From an uncultured Rhodospirillales bacterium (GTDB lineage Bacteria > Pseudomonadota > Alphaproteobacteria > Acetobacterales > Acetobacteraceae): DNA of 35,265 bases. The notes under the pieces were generated by a model. The model had not been told where the DNA came from, ran no database searches, and saw nothing but the letters and a program-made list of their open reading frames with translations. Below are positions 1 through 8,643 of the stretch, piece by piece. The position numbers and the translations under genes were made by a program. Position 1 is the first letter of the stretch. Every line of letters starts with the position of its first letter. The stretch covers positions 1 to 35,265 of the forward strand of contig CAIMWH010000376.1 of the NCBI GenBank assembly GCA_903845065.1. The letters run 5' to 3'.

Positions 1-134
1 CCAACCCCATCCGCTTCGTCAACAAGGCCCCCGAGCCACCCCAAATGCCCACCGCCGTCTGGATCAACCCGCCAGCGCAGAAGCTCAAAGTCAAAGCCTA
101 ATCTCGACGACCGGCTGTCTCATTATTGTTGACA
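1..134. mobile_element. Partial insertion sequence (one end) inserted in the Hint-domain gene
   Basis: The Hint domain encoded on the minus strand runs normally to Ala-Gly-Thr and then abruptly ends Cys-Gln-Gln-stop, whereas family members continue for about 40 more residues. The break falls where the minus strand starts TGTCAACAATAATGAGACA (134 downward), which looks like a transposon terminus beginning TG. An unrelated plus-strand reading frame ends 34 bases inside this boundary. Together these suggest the edge of an insertion sequence whose other end lies outside the window. No target duplication can be seen because only one end is present. The IS family is not identified; the TG-starting terminus is compatible with IS21-like elements, but this is a guess. 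Confidence 0.45.
3..101 (+). CDS. C-terminal 32 residues of an unidentified protein, possibly a transposase
   Basis: An open frame enters from the left edge and stops at TAA 99-101. The visible tail is 32 residues, proline-rich in the middle and ending in a lysine-rich segment (PPAQKLKVKA). This frame gives the most protein-like composition of the three plus frames. The gene is convergent with, and only 21 bp from, the stop of the Hint-domain gene. Its position just inside a probable IS terminus suggests the end of a transposase, but no conserved domain is visible in this fragment, so the function remains unassigned. Confidence 0.45.
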   Translation, partial: NPIRFVNKAPEPPQMPTAVWINPPAQKLKVKA

Positions 135-3100
135 CGTTCCGGCCGGCATCCGCACGATAGTCCGCCCGTTCACCAGCAGATACGCCGGGATCAACGCCTC
201 CCCGGTCCAGATCGCATGATCCGGCGAAACCATCAGGTCCCGCACCGGCGCACCAGGCGCGAACGCATCCGCCATGACCCGCACCGGCGCCACCTTCTCC
301 GGCTCCCGATGCCGCCCGAGATCGATCCGGGTGCTGCCCACCCAAACCACCCGGCGCATCGGCCCGCCATCGGCCACCGGCACCACATCCCCCGGCCGCA
401 AAGCCTCCGCCGCCCTCTCGCCCGCCACCGTCAGGATCCGCGTCCCGGCAACGAAACACGGCGCGGTGTCGTTGCCGAACACCACGGTGCCCGTCCCGCC
501 ATCCGGCGCCGTGGCGAAACCGAGCGGATGATAGCCGGTCACCCGGAAATGCACCGTGCCCAGGCTGGTGTTGATCCCCACCGTCCCGCCCGTCGTCACG
601 TCAGAGTTCGGCGTATAGGTCAACGGGTTGACGCCCGAAAGCGTCGCCCCCACCAAGTCGATCTTGTTGAAGCTGCTATAGAGGTTGTCCACCGTCCCCT
701 GGAACGCCACCGGGTTCAGCGCCCGCACCTCCGCCAGTTGCCCGCCGCTGAAGTTGCCCAGCCCGAAATCGAAGATCGCCGAAATCACCGACGATCCGTC
801 AAGCTGCAACGTCCCGGCCGGCTTGATATCGAACGTGCCGCTCCCGGCCACGTTGCCGTTCACCTCCAGCACGGTGTTGGTCTGCCCCACCAAACCGCCC
901 GCGATCACCGTGCCGTTGTTGAGCAGCGTATTGCCGCCGCCGTTGAACGCCAGCAAGCCGGCCCCCTGCAACCGCGCCCCCGCCGCCACCACCAGGTCGC
1001 CCGACACCGCCGAGCCAACGCCGATCGTCAGCTCCGACCCGCCATTGAGATTGATCGTCGAGCCCTGCCAGATATCCAGCGTGCCGGCGGTCGCGGCCAC
1101 TGTGCCGCCGAACAAATCGAGGTGATTGCCGCTGGTATTCTGCCCGCGCGCCAGCGTCGGCGCGATCGAGGTCGTGCCGTCGTTCATCGACAGGAACCCG
1201 CCCAGGTACAAGCCCCCCGTGGCCGTCACCGTGCCCAACCCGTTGACCGTCAGCGTGCCCTGCGAATCCCGCCCGATCACCAGGTCCCCGGCGTCGGTCA
1301 GCAACCCGCCGCCATCAACCACCACCTGCCCGGTGAAGATGCCCGCGGTGCCACTGCGATTGCCGATCATCAGGCCGGCCGCGATATCCGTCGTCGCCGC
1401 CGCCGCCCCAACCGAAACCACGCCGCCGTTGCCGATCTCCAGACGGCCGGCACTGCGCTGCCCCACCACCATCGGCCCACCGCCGGTATCGAGCGTGGCG
1501 CCGATGCCCTGCACGAACACATTGCCGACAGCGGTGCTGTTGGAGCTGCTGCCACCGCCGATCATCATCTTGAAATTATTGAACAGCTCGCCGGTGCCCA
1601 ACTGCACCACGCTCGAATTCACGCTGAGCGAACCCGCACTGCCGCCGCCCACCGTCAACCACGGCAACCCGCCCGACCACAGCGTCGCCGACCCGGTGAT
1701 AGTATTGCCCACCACGATCGAGCCACCCGGATTGCCGTTGCCCAGCCCGATGTTCCACACCGCGCCGTTGTTCAGGTTCACCGCGCCGAACGCCCCGCCA
1801 CTTCCCGCGCCGATCATCGCGAAGGACGCATCCGTCAGCGTCGCGCCATCCTGCACGTTCACATAGCCGGCCCCGCCGCTCTGGAACCCGACCTGCCCAA
1901 GCGCGTTGACCGTGAGATTGCCGCCACCCACAATCATCGCGCCCGAGAACGGCGTGGACGCATCGCCCCCCGCATCGGTGTATGCGGTATTAGGCCCGGC
2001 GATCTGCAGGTTGGACCCAAACGGCCCGTTGTTGCCCGAGTTCCCGTTGCCGAGATTGGCCCCCACCAGCACGTTGGCACCCACCTGCGTATAGCTCACG
2101 CTGACGCTGGCGCCGACGCCGCCATAGGTGTTGCCGGTATTGCTGAACACCGGATTGCTGTTGGCAATCGTCACGCTCGCCAGGTTGTTCTGGCCGATCG
2201 CCATGTTCCCGGTCGAAACGATGGTGCCGCCATAGTCCTGCAGATTATTGGCGATCTCGATGCCGCTCAGGCCGCCCCCGAACGCGAACGACGGCACCCC
2301 CGATATCGCCAGCATCCCGCCGGCATCGATGGCCACCTGCGCATTGGCGCTGGACAGCAGATGCGCCGCCGTCAGCGTGCCGCCGGCGGCGATTTCCACC
2401 CGCCCGCTGTTATCGTTGAACCCGCCCCCGGTCGGCTGGCCGGGCAGCCTGGCCACCGTCAGCGGCGCCGCGATCAGCAACTGGGCGGACGGATCGTCGA
2501 ACTCCACCGACCCCGCCGTCTCCGCCGCATTCACCGTCAACACGTAGTTGGTCAGGTTGCCGCTGGTCACCACCGAGGCGGCCTCGTTTTCGGTCAGCGT
2601 GATCTGCGTGTTCTGATACTGCCCGGGCAGCCCGCCCGCCGTCCCGCCGCTCCAATTCGCCGCCGACCAGTCCGTCGTCGCCCCATTGGTCACGCCGTTC
2701 CACAGCGCGATCGATCCCGTCACCGCGATCGTCTGCGCGCCGCTCACCAACGTCTGGGTGTTGGCGATCGTCACCAGCGTATTGCCGCCCGAACTCGTCA
2801 GCTTAAAATTGCCCGTCGAGGCGCCATCCACCGTGCCGGCGCCGACGACGTAATCCCCGCCGATCCGCAGCCGGGCCTCCACCGTGCTCCCGCTGCTGAT
2901 GGTCAGCACGCTCGACCCATAGGTGGCGTCATTGCCATAGCTGTAGGTCAGCCCGGCCGGATTGAGGCCCACCAGGTCGATGGTATCGCCCGGCTTGAAG
3001 CCGTTGATCCGGCCGAAGAAATTCTGGATCACCGTGGTCGCGGCCACCGTGGTGGTGCCGTTGTTCACCGTCGAGGTGAACGGCAGCACGGTCCCGGTCT

Positions 3101-4079
3101 CGATCTTCAGCACGCCGGTGGCATCGCCGAAATCAATGATCTGCCCGCCCGGCACGTTGGTGTTCACATCCAGCGTGCCGCCGAACGCACCCATGATGTT
3201 GAACTCGCCGGCGATACCATTCATCCGCGCGTTGAGCACATCCACCGCCGGCGCACCCACCGCGGCAATCAGGCTGTAGGCGTTATTGGAAAACCGGGTG
3301 CCACGATTGGCGTCCCCGTTCACCGTCACCGTGCCGCCGATGTTCACCAAGGCGGAGGTGATATCGTAGAACCCCGCCACCGTCGTGCCGTTGTTCACCG
3401 TCTGGCCGATGCTGATGGTGGTCTGCCCGCCCGCCGTGCTGAGGAAGGTGGTGGCATCGCTCGAAACCGTGCCGAACACGTTGATCTGCAACGTATCGCC
3501 CGAGCCGGTCTGCCGGATGCTCGAATTGCCGGTGCTGGAACTGATCACCGCCGAATTCGCCAGCGTGCCGGTCAGGTTCAGCGTGGCGTGATTGCCCACG
3601 GTGAGATCGAACGTATCGATCGCCGAGTTGTTGAGGCTCACCACCGCATTGTCCCCGGCCGCGATGCTCACCCCGGTCAGGTTGCTGCCGGCGATGCTCA
3701 CCGCCGCGTAATCCCCCGCGGTCAGCGCGAACGAGGTGGCGCCGGTGGTGTCGAACGTCGCGTTGGTAATGTTCAACGTCAGGCCGTGCCCGGCACTCGT
3801 GCCGCTGCCGGCGGTGAAGATATCGTCCGCCAGCGCCACCGTGCCGAAATTAATGGTGTCATACTGGCCCGCCATATTCACCGTGGTGCCCAGCACATCG
3901 GCCACACTGCCCACCGTGCCGAACAAATCGAGCGTCACCCCCGCACCCGCGGTACCGGCGAGAATCTCCACCGTATCGCCGAAACTCGGCGGCACCGGCG
4001 TCCAGTTCAGCGCGTCGGTCGCGTCGTTCGGATCAGTATGCGTGCTGAGGCCGCCGAGCCACGTGACGGTATTTGCCAT
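123..4079 (-). CDS. Beta-strand-repeat surface-type protein with truncated C-terminal Hint domain
   Basis: The protein has 1,318 residues. Residues 1 to about 1,200 are low-complexity, rich in Gly, Thr, Asn, Ala and Val, with many short strand-turn units (for example VVVDGGGLLTDAGDLVIG) as in autotransporter-type beta-helices. A Trp-rich 'W..x..NW' module occurs at the N-terminus and again near residue 460, suggesting internal duplication. From Cys1208 there is a Hint domain (CFVAGTRILT, then RPGDVVPV, then SPDHAIW), the Hedgehog/intein-type fold found at the end of many alphaproteobacterial surface proteins. The domain lacks its last ~40 residues: after AGT the frame reads CQQ and stops, at a probable IS boundary. 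There is no obvious Sec signal peptide. ATG 4079 follows a weak AGG. Cell-surface or secreted location is inferred; autoprocessing is probably lost in this allele. Confidence 0.85.
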   Translation of the reverse strand: MANTVTWLGGLSTHTDPNDATDALNWTPVPPSFGDTVEILAGTAGAGVTLDLFGTVGSVADVLGTTVNMAGQYDTINFGTVALADDIFTAGSGTSAGHGLTLNITNATFDTTGATSFALTAGDYAAVSIAGSNLTGVSIAAGDNAVVSLNNSAIDTFDLTVGNHATLNLTGTLANSAVISSSTGNSSIRQTGSGDTLQINVFGTVSSDATTFLSTAGGQTTISIGQTVNNGTTVAGFYDITSALVNIGGTVTVNGDANRGTRFSNNAYSLIAAVGAPAVDVLNARMNGIAGEFNIMGAFGGTLDVNTNVPGGQIIDFGDATGVLKIETGTVLPFTSTVNNGTTTVAATTVIQNFFGRINGFKPGDTIDLVGLNPAGLTYSYGNDATYGSSVLTISSGSTVEARLRIGGDYVVGAGTVDGASTGNFKLTSSGGNTLVTIANTQTLVSGAQTIAVTGSIALWNGVTNGATTDWSAANWSGGTAGGLPGQYQNTQITLTENEAASVVTSGNLTNYVLTVNAAETAGSVEFDDPSAQLLIAAPLTVARLPGQPTGGGFNDNSGRVEIAAGGTLTAAHLLSSANAQVAIDAGGMLAISGVPSFAFGGGLSGIEIANNLQDYGGTIVSTGNMAIGQNNLASVTIANSNPVFSNTGNTYGGVGASVSVSYTQVGANVLVGANLGNGNSGNNGPFGSNLQIAGPNTAYTDAGGDASTPFSGAMIVGGGNLTVNALGQVGFQSGGAGYVNVQDGATLTDASFAMIGAGSGGAFGAVNLNNGAVWNIGLGNGNPGGSIVVGNTITGSATLWSGGLPWLTVGGGSAGSLSVNSSVVQLGTGELFNNFKMMIGGGSSSNSTAVGNVFVQGIGATLDTGGGPMVVGQRSAGRLEIGNGGVVSVGAAAATTDIAAGLMIGNRSGTAGIFTGQVVVDGGGLLTDAGDLVIGRDSQGTLTVNGLGTVTATGGLYLGGFLSMNDGTTSIAPTLARGQNTSGNHLDLFGGTVAATAGTLDIWQGSTINLNGGSELTIGVGSAVSGDLVVAAGARLQGAGLLAFNGGGNTLLNNGTVIAGGLVGQTNTVLEVNGNVAGSGTFDIKPAGTLQLDGSSVISAIFDFGLGNFSGGQLAEVRALNPVAFQGTVDNLYSSFNKIDLVGATLSGVNPLTYTPNSDVTTGGTVGINTSLGTVHFRVTGYHPLGFATAPDGGTGTVVFGNDTAPCFVAGTRILTVAGERAAEALRPGDVVPVADGGPMRRVVWVGSTRIDLGRHREPEKVAPVRVMADAFAPGAPVRDLMVSPDHAIWTGEALIPAYLLVNGRTIVRMPAGTCQQ

Positions 4080-4108
4080 GGTAATGCCTAGAAAACGAAA
4101 ATGTGAGG

Positions 4109-4137
4109 ATATTCCTCCCGCCGAAAGACACAGTCAA
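4109..4137 (-). promoter_or_regulatory. Possible sigma-70-type promoter of the Hint-domain gene
   Basis: On the minus strand TTGACT (4137-4132) is followed 17 bases later by GAATAT (4114-4109), about 30 bases before the ATG at 4079. The -35 box is good and the -10 box is poor (3 of 6), so this is tentative. The surrounding 4080-4236 segment is noticeably more AT-rich than the genes on either side, as expected for a control region between divergent genes. Confidence 0.3.
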
Positions 4138-4236
4138 TCTTGATTTCCATTCATTGCGCCCCCTCGGAAGGCGCCGGCAGACATCTTGCGCCCACCGTGC
4201 GGATGCCGTCTGCTTGCGGCGCACCTGGGGGCGTCG

Positions 4237-5595
4237 ATGGACCGGACTCTCGAAATCGCCTCGCCACCCATGGCCGTGCTGCTGCGCCGCATCCTGGCCC
4301 TCGCCGCCCCCACCACCTTCATCGCGCTGCTCCAGGCCGGCGGCCAGTTGATCGAAACCGCCCTCGCCGCCCGCCAAGGCACCATCGCCCTCGCCGGCTG
4401 GGCGATGGTGCTGCCATTCGTGCTGATGATGCAGCAGATGTCGGCCGGCGCCATGGGCGGCGGCGTGGTCGCCGCCACCGCCCGCGCCCTCGGCGCCGGC
4501 CGCCGTGAGGAGGCCTCGGCCCTGGTGCTGCACGCGGTCCTGATCGCCCTCGCCCTCGGCGGCGTGTTCACCCTGGCCTTGGCCGCCTTCCCCGCCGCCA
4601 TCTTCACCACCATCGGCGGCCCGGCCGCCGCCGCCACCGCCGCGCCCTACGCCGCCTGCCTGTTCGGCCTCGGCGCCATCCCGGCCTGGCTCGCCAACAC
4701 CCTGGCCTCGGTACTGCGCGGCGGCGGCAAGCACGGCCTGGCCGCGATGGTGATTTCCCTCCAGGCCCTCGCCTTCCCGCCCCTCGCCTGGGCGCTGATG
4801 GAACCCGCCGGCCTGGGCCTGCCCGGCCTCGGCCTCGCCTTCGCCGCCACCCAGATCGCCGCCGCCGTCAGCATGGCCGCCGTGGTGGCGCGCGGCGGCG
4901 CCGGCTTCCGCCCCACCCTGCGCGTCCGCCCGCACCGGGACCTGTTCGTCCGCATCCTCTCCGTCGGCGCCGTCGCCTGCGCCATGGCCGCCATCGCCAA
5001 CCTCACCACCATCCTGGTCACCGCCCGCATCGCCCGCTTCGGCCCCACGGCAGTCGCCGCCTACGGCATTTCAGCCCGGCTCGAATTCCTCATGGTCCCG
5101 CTGGCCTTCGGCGTCGGCTCCGCCCTCACCGCCCTGGTCGGCCGCGCCGCCGGCAGCGGCGACTGGCTGACCGCCCGCCGCACCGCCTGGGCCGGCGCCG
5201 GCGCCGCATTCCTGCTCGCCGCCTCGGCCGGCACCGCCACCGGCCTGTTCCCCGAACCCTTCGCCCGCGCCTTCTCGAATGACCCCGCGGTGGTCGCCAT
5301 CGCCGCCCGCGCCCTCGGCATCATCGGCCCGGCGTTCGGCGGCTTCGGCCTCGGCATGGCGCTCTATTTCGCCTCGATGGGCGCCGGCAAAATGCGCTGG
5401 CCCGCCGCCGGCGCCGTCTCGCGCATCACCATCGCCGTGCTCGGCGGCTGGCTCCTGGGGGACGTCTTCGACCTCGGCCTCGATGGCCAGTTCATCGCCG
5501 TCGCCGCCGGCATCACCGCCTATGGCGCCGTCATCGCCGCCTCGGTGCGGCCCGGCATCTGGGCCGCACCCGCCGCGGCAATCAGCCGGCGCTGA
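4237..5595 (+). CDS. MATE-family multidrug/toxin efflux transporter
   Basis: A 452-residue, Ala/Gly/Leu-rich membrane protein with about 12 hydrophobic segments, matching the usual ~450 residues and topology of MATE (NorM/DinF-type) exporters. The N-terminal segment (LRRILALAAPTTFIALLQAG) and the 'GxxxATxxxLGxGR' region around residue 85 (VVAATARALGAGRREEAS) are typical of the first half; the second half repeats the pattern (VGRAAGSGDWLTARR). Such proteins export cationic drugs or metabolites using Na+ or H+ gradients; the substrate cannot be read from sequence. ATG 4237 (MDRTLEIASPP) is preferred because a GGGGG precedes it by about 5 bases; frames starting further upstream lack this. The 3' end overlaps the convergent aldo/keto reductase gene by 14 bp. 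Confidence 0.85.
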   Translation: MDRTLEIASPPMAVLLRRILALAAPTTFIALLQAGGQLIETALAARQGTIALAGWAMVLPFVLMMQQMSAGAMGGGVVAATARALGAGRREEASALVLHAVLIALALGGVFTLALAAFPAAIFTTIGGPAAAATAAPYAACLFGLGAIPAWLANTLASVLRGGGKHGLAAMVISLQALAFPPLAWALMEPAGLGLPGLGLAFAATQIAAAVSMAAVVARGGAGFRPTLRVRPHRDLFVRILSVGAVACAMAAIANLTTILVTARIARFGPTAVAAYGISARLEFLMVPLAFGVGSALTALVGRAAGSGDWLTARRTAWAGAGAAFLLAASAGTATGLFPEPFARAFSNDPAVVAIAARALGIIGPAFGGFGLGMALYFASMGAGKMRWPAAGAVSRITIAVLGGWLLGDVFDLGLDGQFIAVAAGITAYGAVIAASVRPGIWAAPAAAISRR

Positions 5596-6523
5596 TCCGG
5601 TCGATCTCGGCCAGCTCCTCGGCCGTCATCTTCCAGTCGCCAGCCTTCACGTTCTGCTCAAGCTGCTCCGGCTTGGTGGCACCCGCGATCACGCTGGCAA
5701 CCGGCGCCTTGGCCAGCAACCACGAGAACGCCAGCTCCAGCGCCGTATGCCCACGCGATTCCGCGTAGTCGATCAGCTTCTCGGCGATCACCCAGTTCCG
5801 ATCCGTCAGATACCGATCCGCCAGCCGCGCCGTGGTGGTCAGCCGCGAATTCTCCGGCATCGGCGCATTGCGGCGATACTTGCCGGTCAGCAACCCACTC
5901 GCCAGCGGGAAATACGGCAGCAGCCCCAGCCCATACGCCCGCGCCGCCGGCATCAGCTCCTTCTCGGCCTCCCGCTTCACCAGCGAATACTCGTCCTGGC
6001 AGGACACGAACGCATTCAGCCCCATCGTCCGGGCCGTCCACGCCGCCTCCACCACCTGCCATGACGGCAGGTTCGAACAGCCGACATACCGCACCTTGCC
6101 CGACCGTACCAGATCGTCCAGCGCCCGCAGCGTCTCCTCGATCGGCGTCAACGGATCGACGTTATGGAGCTGATAAAGATCGATATAATCCGTCTTCAGC
6201 CGCCGCAGGCTGTCCTCCACCGCGGCCATGATGTAGCGCCGCGAACCACCCTGCTTGGTGCCGTCATCGCTCATCGCCATGCAGAACTTGGTCGCCAGCA
6301 CGATGTCCTTGCGCTTTTCCCCCAGCACCTGGCCCATGCACGTCTCGGACCCGCCCCGGTCGCCATACACATCGGCGGTGTCGAACAGCGTGATCCCCAG
6401 GTCGAACGCCTTGTGGATCACCGTGCGGGTCTGTTCGAGGTTGATGCGGGCGCCGAAATTGTTGCAGCCGAGGCCAATAGCCGAGACCCTCAGGCCGGAC
6501 TTGCCGAGATTGCGGATTTCCAT
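5582..6523 (-). CDS. Aldo/keto reductase (oxidoreductase)
   Basis: A 313-residue single-domain (beta/alpha)8 aldo/keto reductase that reduces carbonyl compounds with NAD(P)H. The catalytic tetrad is complete: Asp48 and Tyr53 in LFDTADVYG, Lys79 in LATKF and His120 in LYQLHN. The C-terminal nucleotide-binding region (SVIAGATKPEQLEQN) is also present. Of the alternatives, the closest type is the YajO/Tas-like or voltage-gated K+ channel beta-like group; the substrate is unknown. ATG 6523 (MEIRNLGKSGL) has AAGGA 9 bases upstream, so the longer frame reaching 6655 is not used. It begins 1 base after the cytochrome b561 stop and is probably the last gene of that operon; its stop overlaps the convergent MATE gene. 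Confidence 0.92.
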   Translation of the reverse strand: MEIRNLGKSGLRVSAIGLGCNNFGARINLEQTRTVIHKAFDLGITLFDTADVYGDRGGSETCMGQVLGEKRKDIVLATKFCMAMSDDGTKQGGSRRYIMAAVEDSLRRLKTDYIDLYQLHNVDPLTPIEETLRALDDLVRSGKVRYVGCSNLPSWQVVEAAWTARTMGLNAFVSCQDEYSLVKREAEKELMPAARAYGLGLLPYFPLASGLLTGKYRRNAPMPENSRLTTTARLADRYLTDRNWVIAEKLIDYAESRGHTALELAFSWLLAKAPVASVIAGATKPEQLEQNVKAGDWKMTAEELAEIDRISAG

Positions 6524-6524
6524 G

Positions 6525-7154
6525 TCAGACGTTCCTTTGCGGATGTGCCGTGCGGGATTGGAGCGATGCGGCAGTCTCGCCGCAATCGCCCGCCCGGTCA
6601 AAACCCACCCGGTCAAAACGCCCGGCCCACATCCCCCGCAACACCCCCAGCCCACGCCGATGATGCACCACCGCCATCACCCCATGCCCCGCCGCCAGCA
6701 GCACCAGCAGGCACGCGGCAGCCCGATGAACCTGCCGCAACACCGCAAACAACGCCGGATCGCGCGCCAGCACATGCGGCACCCTCAACACCCCAAGAAA
6801 CACCGTCGGCACCGGCAACGCCGCCGTGCTGGCCACCAGATACCCCAGCACCGGCACCACGATCAGCAACCCCAGCAGCCCCGCATGCCCCAGCCGCGCC
6901 AGCCCCACCTCCCACGCCGACAACCCAACCGCCCACCCCGGCCGCCCCCGCACCAACAATCCCACCCGCACCACGGCGAGCCCCAGCACCAGCAACCCGA
7001 TCGACTTGTGCGCCTGGTACAGCGTGAATTTCAGCAACAGCGGCCGAAACGGCACCGCCACCATCACCCAGCCCAGCACGAACCCGGCCACCACCAGCCC
7101 CGCGCTCCCCCAATGCAACAGCCGCCGCGGCAGCGCCCAGCCCGCCTCAACCAC
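6525..7154 (-). CDS. Cytochrome b561 family membrane protein
   Basis: A 209-residue membrane protein with four hydrophobic helices and family histidines suited to bind two b-type hemes: LLHWG near residue 14, YQAHKS near 48, and the paired RQVHRAAA and AAGHGVM near 140-155. Bacterial b561 proteins of this type (E. coli CybB/YceJ) oxidise quinol or pass electrons across the inner membrane. The C-terminal ~30 residues are hydrophilic and extend beyond the usual ~180. Translation starts at GTG 7154, overlapping the end of the upstream yceI gene by 8 bp, which indicates translational coupling. The YceI/b561 pairing mirrors yceJ-yceI of E. coli although gene order is reversed. Confidence 0.87.
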   Translation of the reverse strand: MVEAGWALPRRLLHWGSAGLVVAGFVLGWVMVAVPFRPLLLKFTLYQAHKSIGLLVLGLAVVRVGLLVRGRPGWAVGLSAWEVGLARLGHAGLLGLLIVVPVLGYLVASTAALPVPTVFLGVLRVPHVLARDPALFAVLRQVHRAAACLLVLLAAGHGVMAVVHHRRGLGVLRGMWAGRFDRVGFDRAGDCGETAASLQSRTAHPQRNV

Positions 7155-7740
7155 CCGTGCCAGCCCGGCGCAGCACCACCCGCATCAGGATCTTCAACCG
7201 CACCTTGTCATCGATCAACGGCCGATCGGCCAGCATGCCGAACGCACTGCGATCCAGCGCCCCAGTCGCCACCACATCGGCAATCTCCTGCCCGGACGCA
7301 TCGGTATGCCGCCCAACCATGCTGACATCGAGCGTCTGGTCATGCCGCGCATCCCGCACCGACAGCACGCCGGACAACCGATACGAACCCTCCCCCGCGG
7401 TCTCCACCCGCGTACTCTGGAACCGGATACGCGGATAATGCGCCGGGTCGAAGTAGTCGGGCGAGCGCAGCATCGTCACCGCATCGTCCGATTCCATCGC
7501 CACCGAATTCGCGTCGATCGTCACATCGATCCGCGTCGCCTCCGGCCGTGCCGGATCGAGGTCGAGCGTGCCCATGAACCGGCGGAAATCCCCGTTGGCG
7601 GTAAACATGCCCAGCACATCCACCGCAAAGGAAATCGAGCCAAAACGCTGGTCGAAATCATACACCAGCGGCGTCGCCCCGGCCGGCCGCGCGGCGGCAA
7701 GCGCGAGCAGCGCCCCGAAAACAGCGAAAATTTGACGCAT
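7147..7740 (-). CDS. YceI family periplasmic lipid-binding protein
   Basis: A 197-residue exported protein. Residues 1-22 form a Sec signal peptide (MRQIFAVFGALLALAAA, cleavage near AGA-TP). The mature part shows YceI/lipocalin-like features: the opening YDFDQRFGSISFAVDVLG, the TRIDVTIDANSV strand, the LRSPDYFD segment and RIRFQST. Family members form a small beta-barrel that binds polyisoprenoids or fatty amides in the periplasm and are often linked to a b561 cytochrome, as here. It lies 46 bp downstream of the DUF1194 gene. ATG 7740 is preceded by GGGGGAC. Confidence 0.9.
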   Translation of the reverse strand: MRQIFAVFGALLALAAARPAGATPLVYDFDQRFGSISFAVDVLGMFTANGDFRRFMGTLDLDPARPEATRIDVTIDANSVAMESDDAVTMLRSPDYFDPAHYPRIRFQSTRVETAGEGSYRLSGVLSVRDARHDQTLDVSMVGRHTDASGQEIADVVATGALDRSAFGMLADRPLIDDKVRLKILMRVVLRRAGTGG

Positions 7741-7786
7741 GCTTGCGTCCCCCGGGCAGTTGCGGCGTGCGCGTTATCAACCCGCC

Positions 7787-8524
7787 TCAGGTGGGTCCGG
7801 CACGCCTCGGCGGCAAGACCAGCGCGATCTCGTTCAGCAGCTTCTTCTTCATCGCCACCCCGAAGGAGGCGAAATCATGGATCACCAGCACGAAGCTGCC
7901 CGTCCCGCCCGCCACGTTCTCCCGGTAGTAGTTGTCGAGCCCCCCCGGCGGCTGCACATGCGCGAACGTCCACGATGTCGGGTGATCATTGATGATCGCG
8001 AGCCCATTCACCGTCACCCCCGCCGCCACCGCCTCATCCCGCGCCACCCCCACATCCCGCCCGGCGTTGTTGGTGCCATCGCCACACACATCGATCACCT
8101 GGCGCTGCGTCTCCATCCCGAGCGACGCCAGGTCCCGCATCGCGAGATCGATCCCCGCGCTGATCGAGGTGCGGCCCCAGAAGCTGCGCGGCGCCGCCTC
8201 CAGCTTCTTGGTGAACGCCCGCGCACTCGCCGCGTCGCTGATCACCATCCACTTCACCACGGTGCGCACCTCGGTGGGCCCGGCGAACTCGATATAGCTC
8301 ACCGCGATCCGCCCCAGCGCCCCGCCGCCGATGGCCGCCAACACCTCCGTGTCATTGAACGCGCCGGCGTAGCCCTGCTTCATCATCTCGTATTCTTCGT
8401 CATGCACGCTGCGCGAAACGTCGGTGACCAGCACCAACGCCACGTCCACCCCTTCGGCCGCCTTTGCCTGGAACCCCTGGACGGCCGATGCCCAGAGGAC
8501 GATGACGGCGAACAACCAGCGCAT
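7787..8524 (-). CDS. DUF1194 / von Willebrand factor A domain secreted protein
   Basis: A 245-residue exported protein with an N-terminal signal (MRWLFAVIVLWASAVQG, cleavage probably after AKA near residue 22) followed by one VWA-type domain. The metal-binding MIDAS motif DxSxS is Asp35-Val-Ser-Arg-Ser39, and TSISAGIDLAM supplies the later Thr. The segment IDVCGDGTNN is characteristic of DUF1194, a proteobacterial VWA family of unknown role. ATG 8524 is chosen because the signal peptide starts there; the longer frame to 8623 has an improbable Arg/Gly-rich leader. It is the first gene of the run leading to yceI, b561 and the reductase, and is divergent from the hydrolase at 8644. Confidence 0.85.
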   Translation of the reverse strand: MRWLFAVIVLWASAVQGFQAKAAEGVDVALVLVTDVSRSVHDEEYEMMKQGYAGAFNDTEVLAAIGGGALGRIAVSYIEFAGPTEVRTVVKWMVISDAASARAFTKKLEAAPRSFWGRTSISAGIDLAMRDLASLGMETQRQVIDVCGDGTNNAGRDVGVARDEAVAAGVTVNGLAIINDHPTSWTFAHVQPPGGLDNYYRENVAGGTGSFVLVIHDFASFGVAMKKKLLNEIALVLPPRRAGPT

Positions 8525-8643
8525 GCCCCGGATGTTCCGCCATCGCCTCTGCCAAAAGCAAGCACAAACCGACCGGGTTGACCTGCCCCGCCCCCGCACC
8601 CACCATCCCCCACCCGGGAGCAACAGGAACGGACAAAACCGCC

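Noticed and set aside
126-4091. A 1,321-residue plus-strand open frame rich in Arg, His and Pro
   Set aside because: It is the antisense shadow of the beta-repeat/Hint gene; composition is that of a high-GC antisense frame and no domain is visible.
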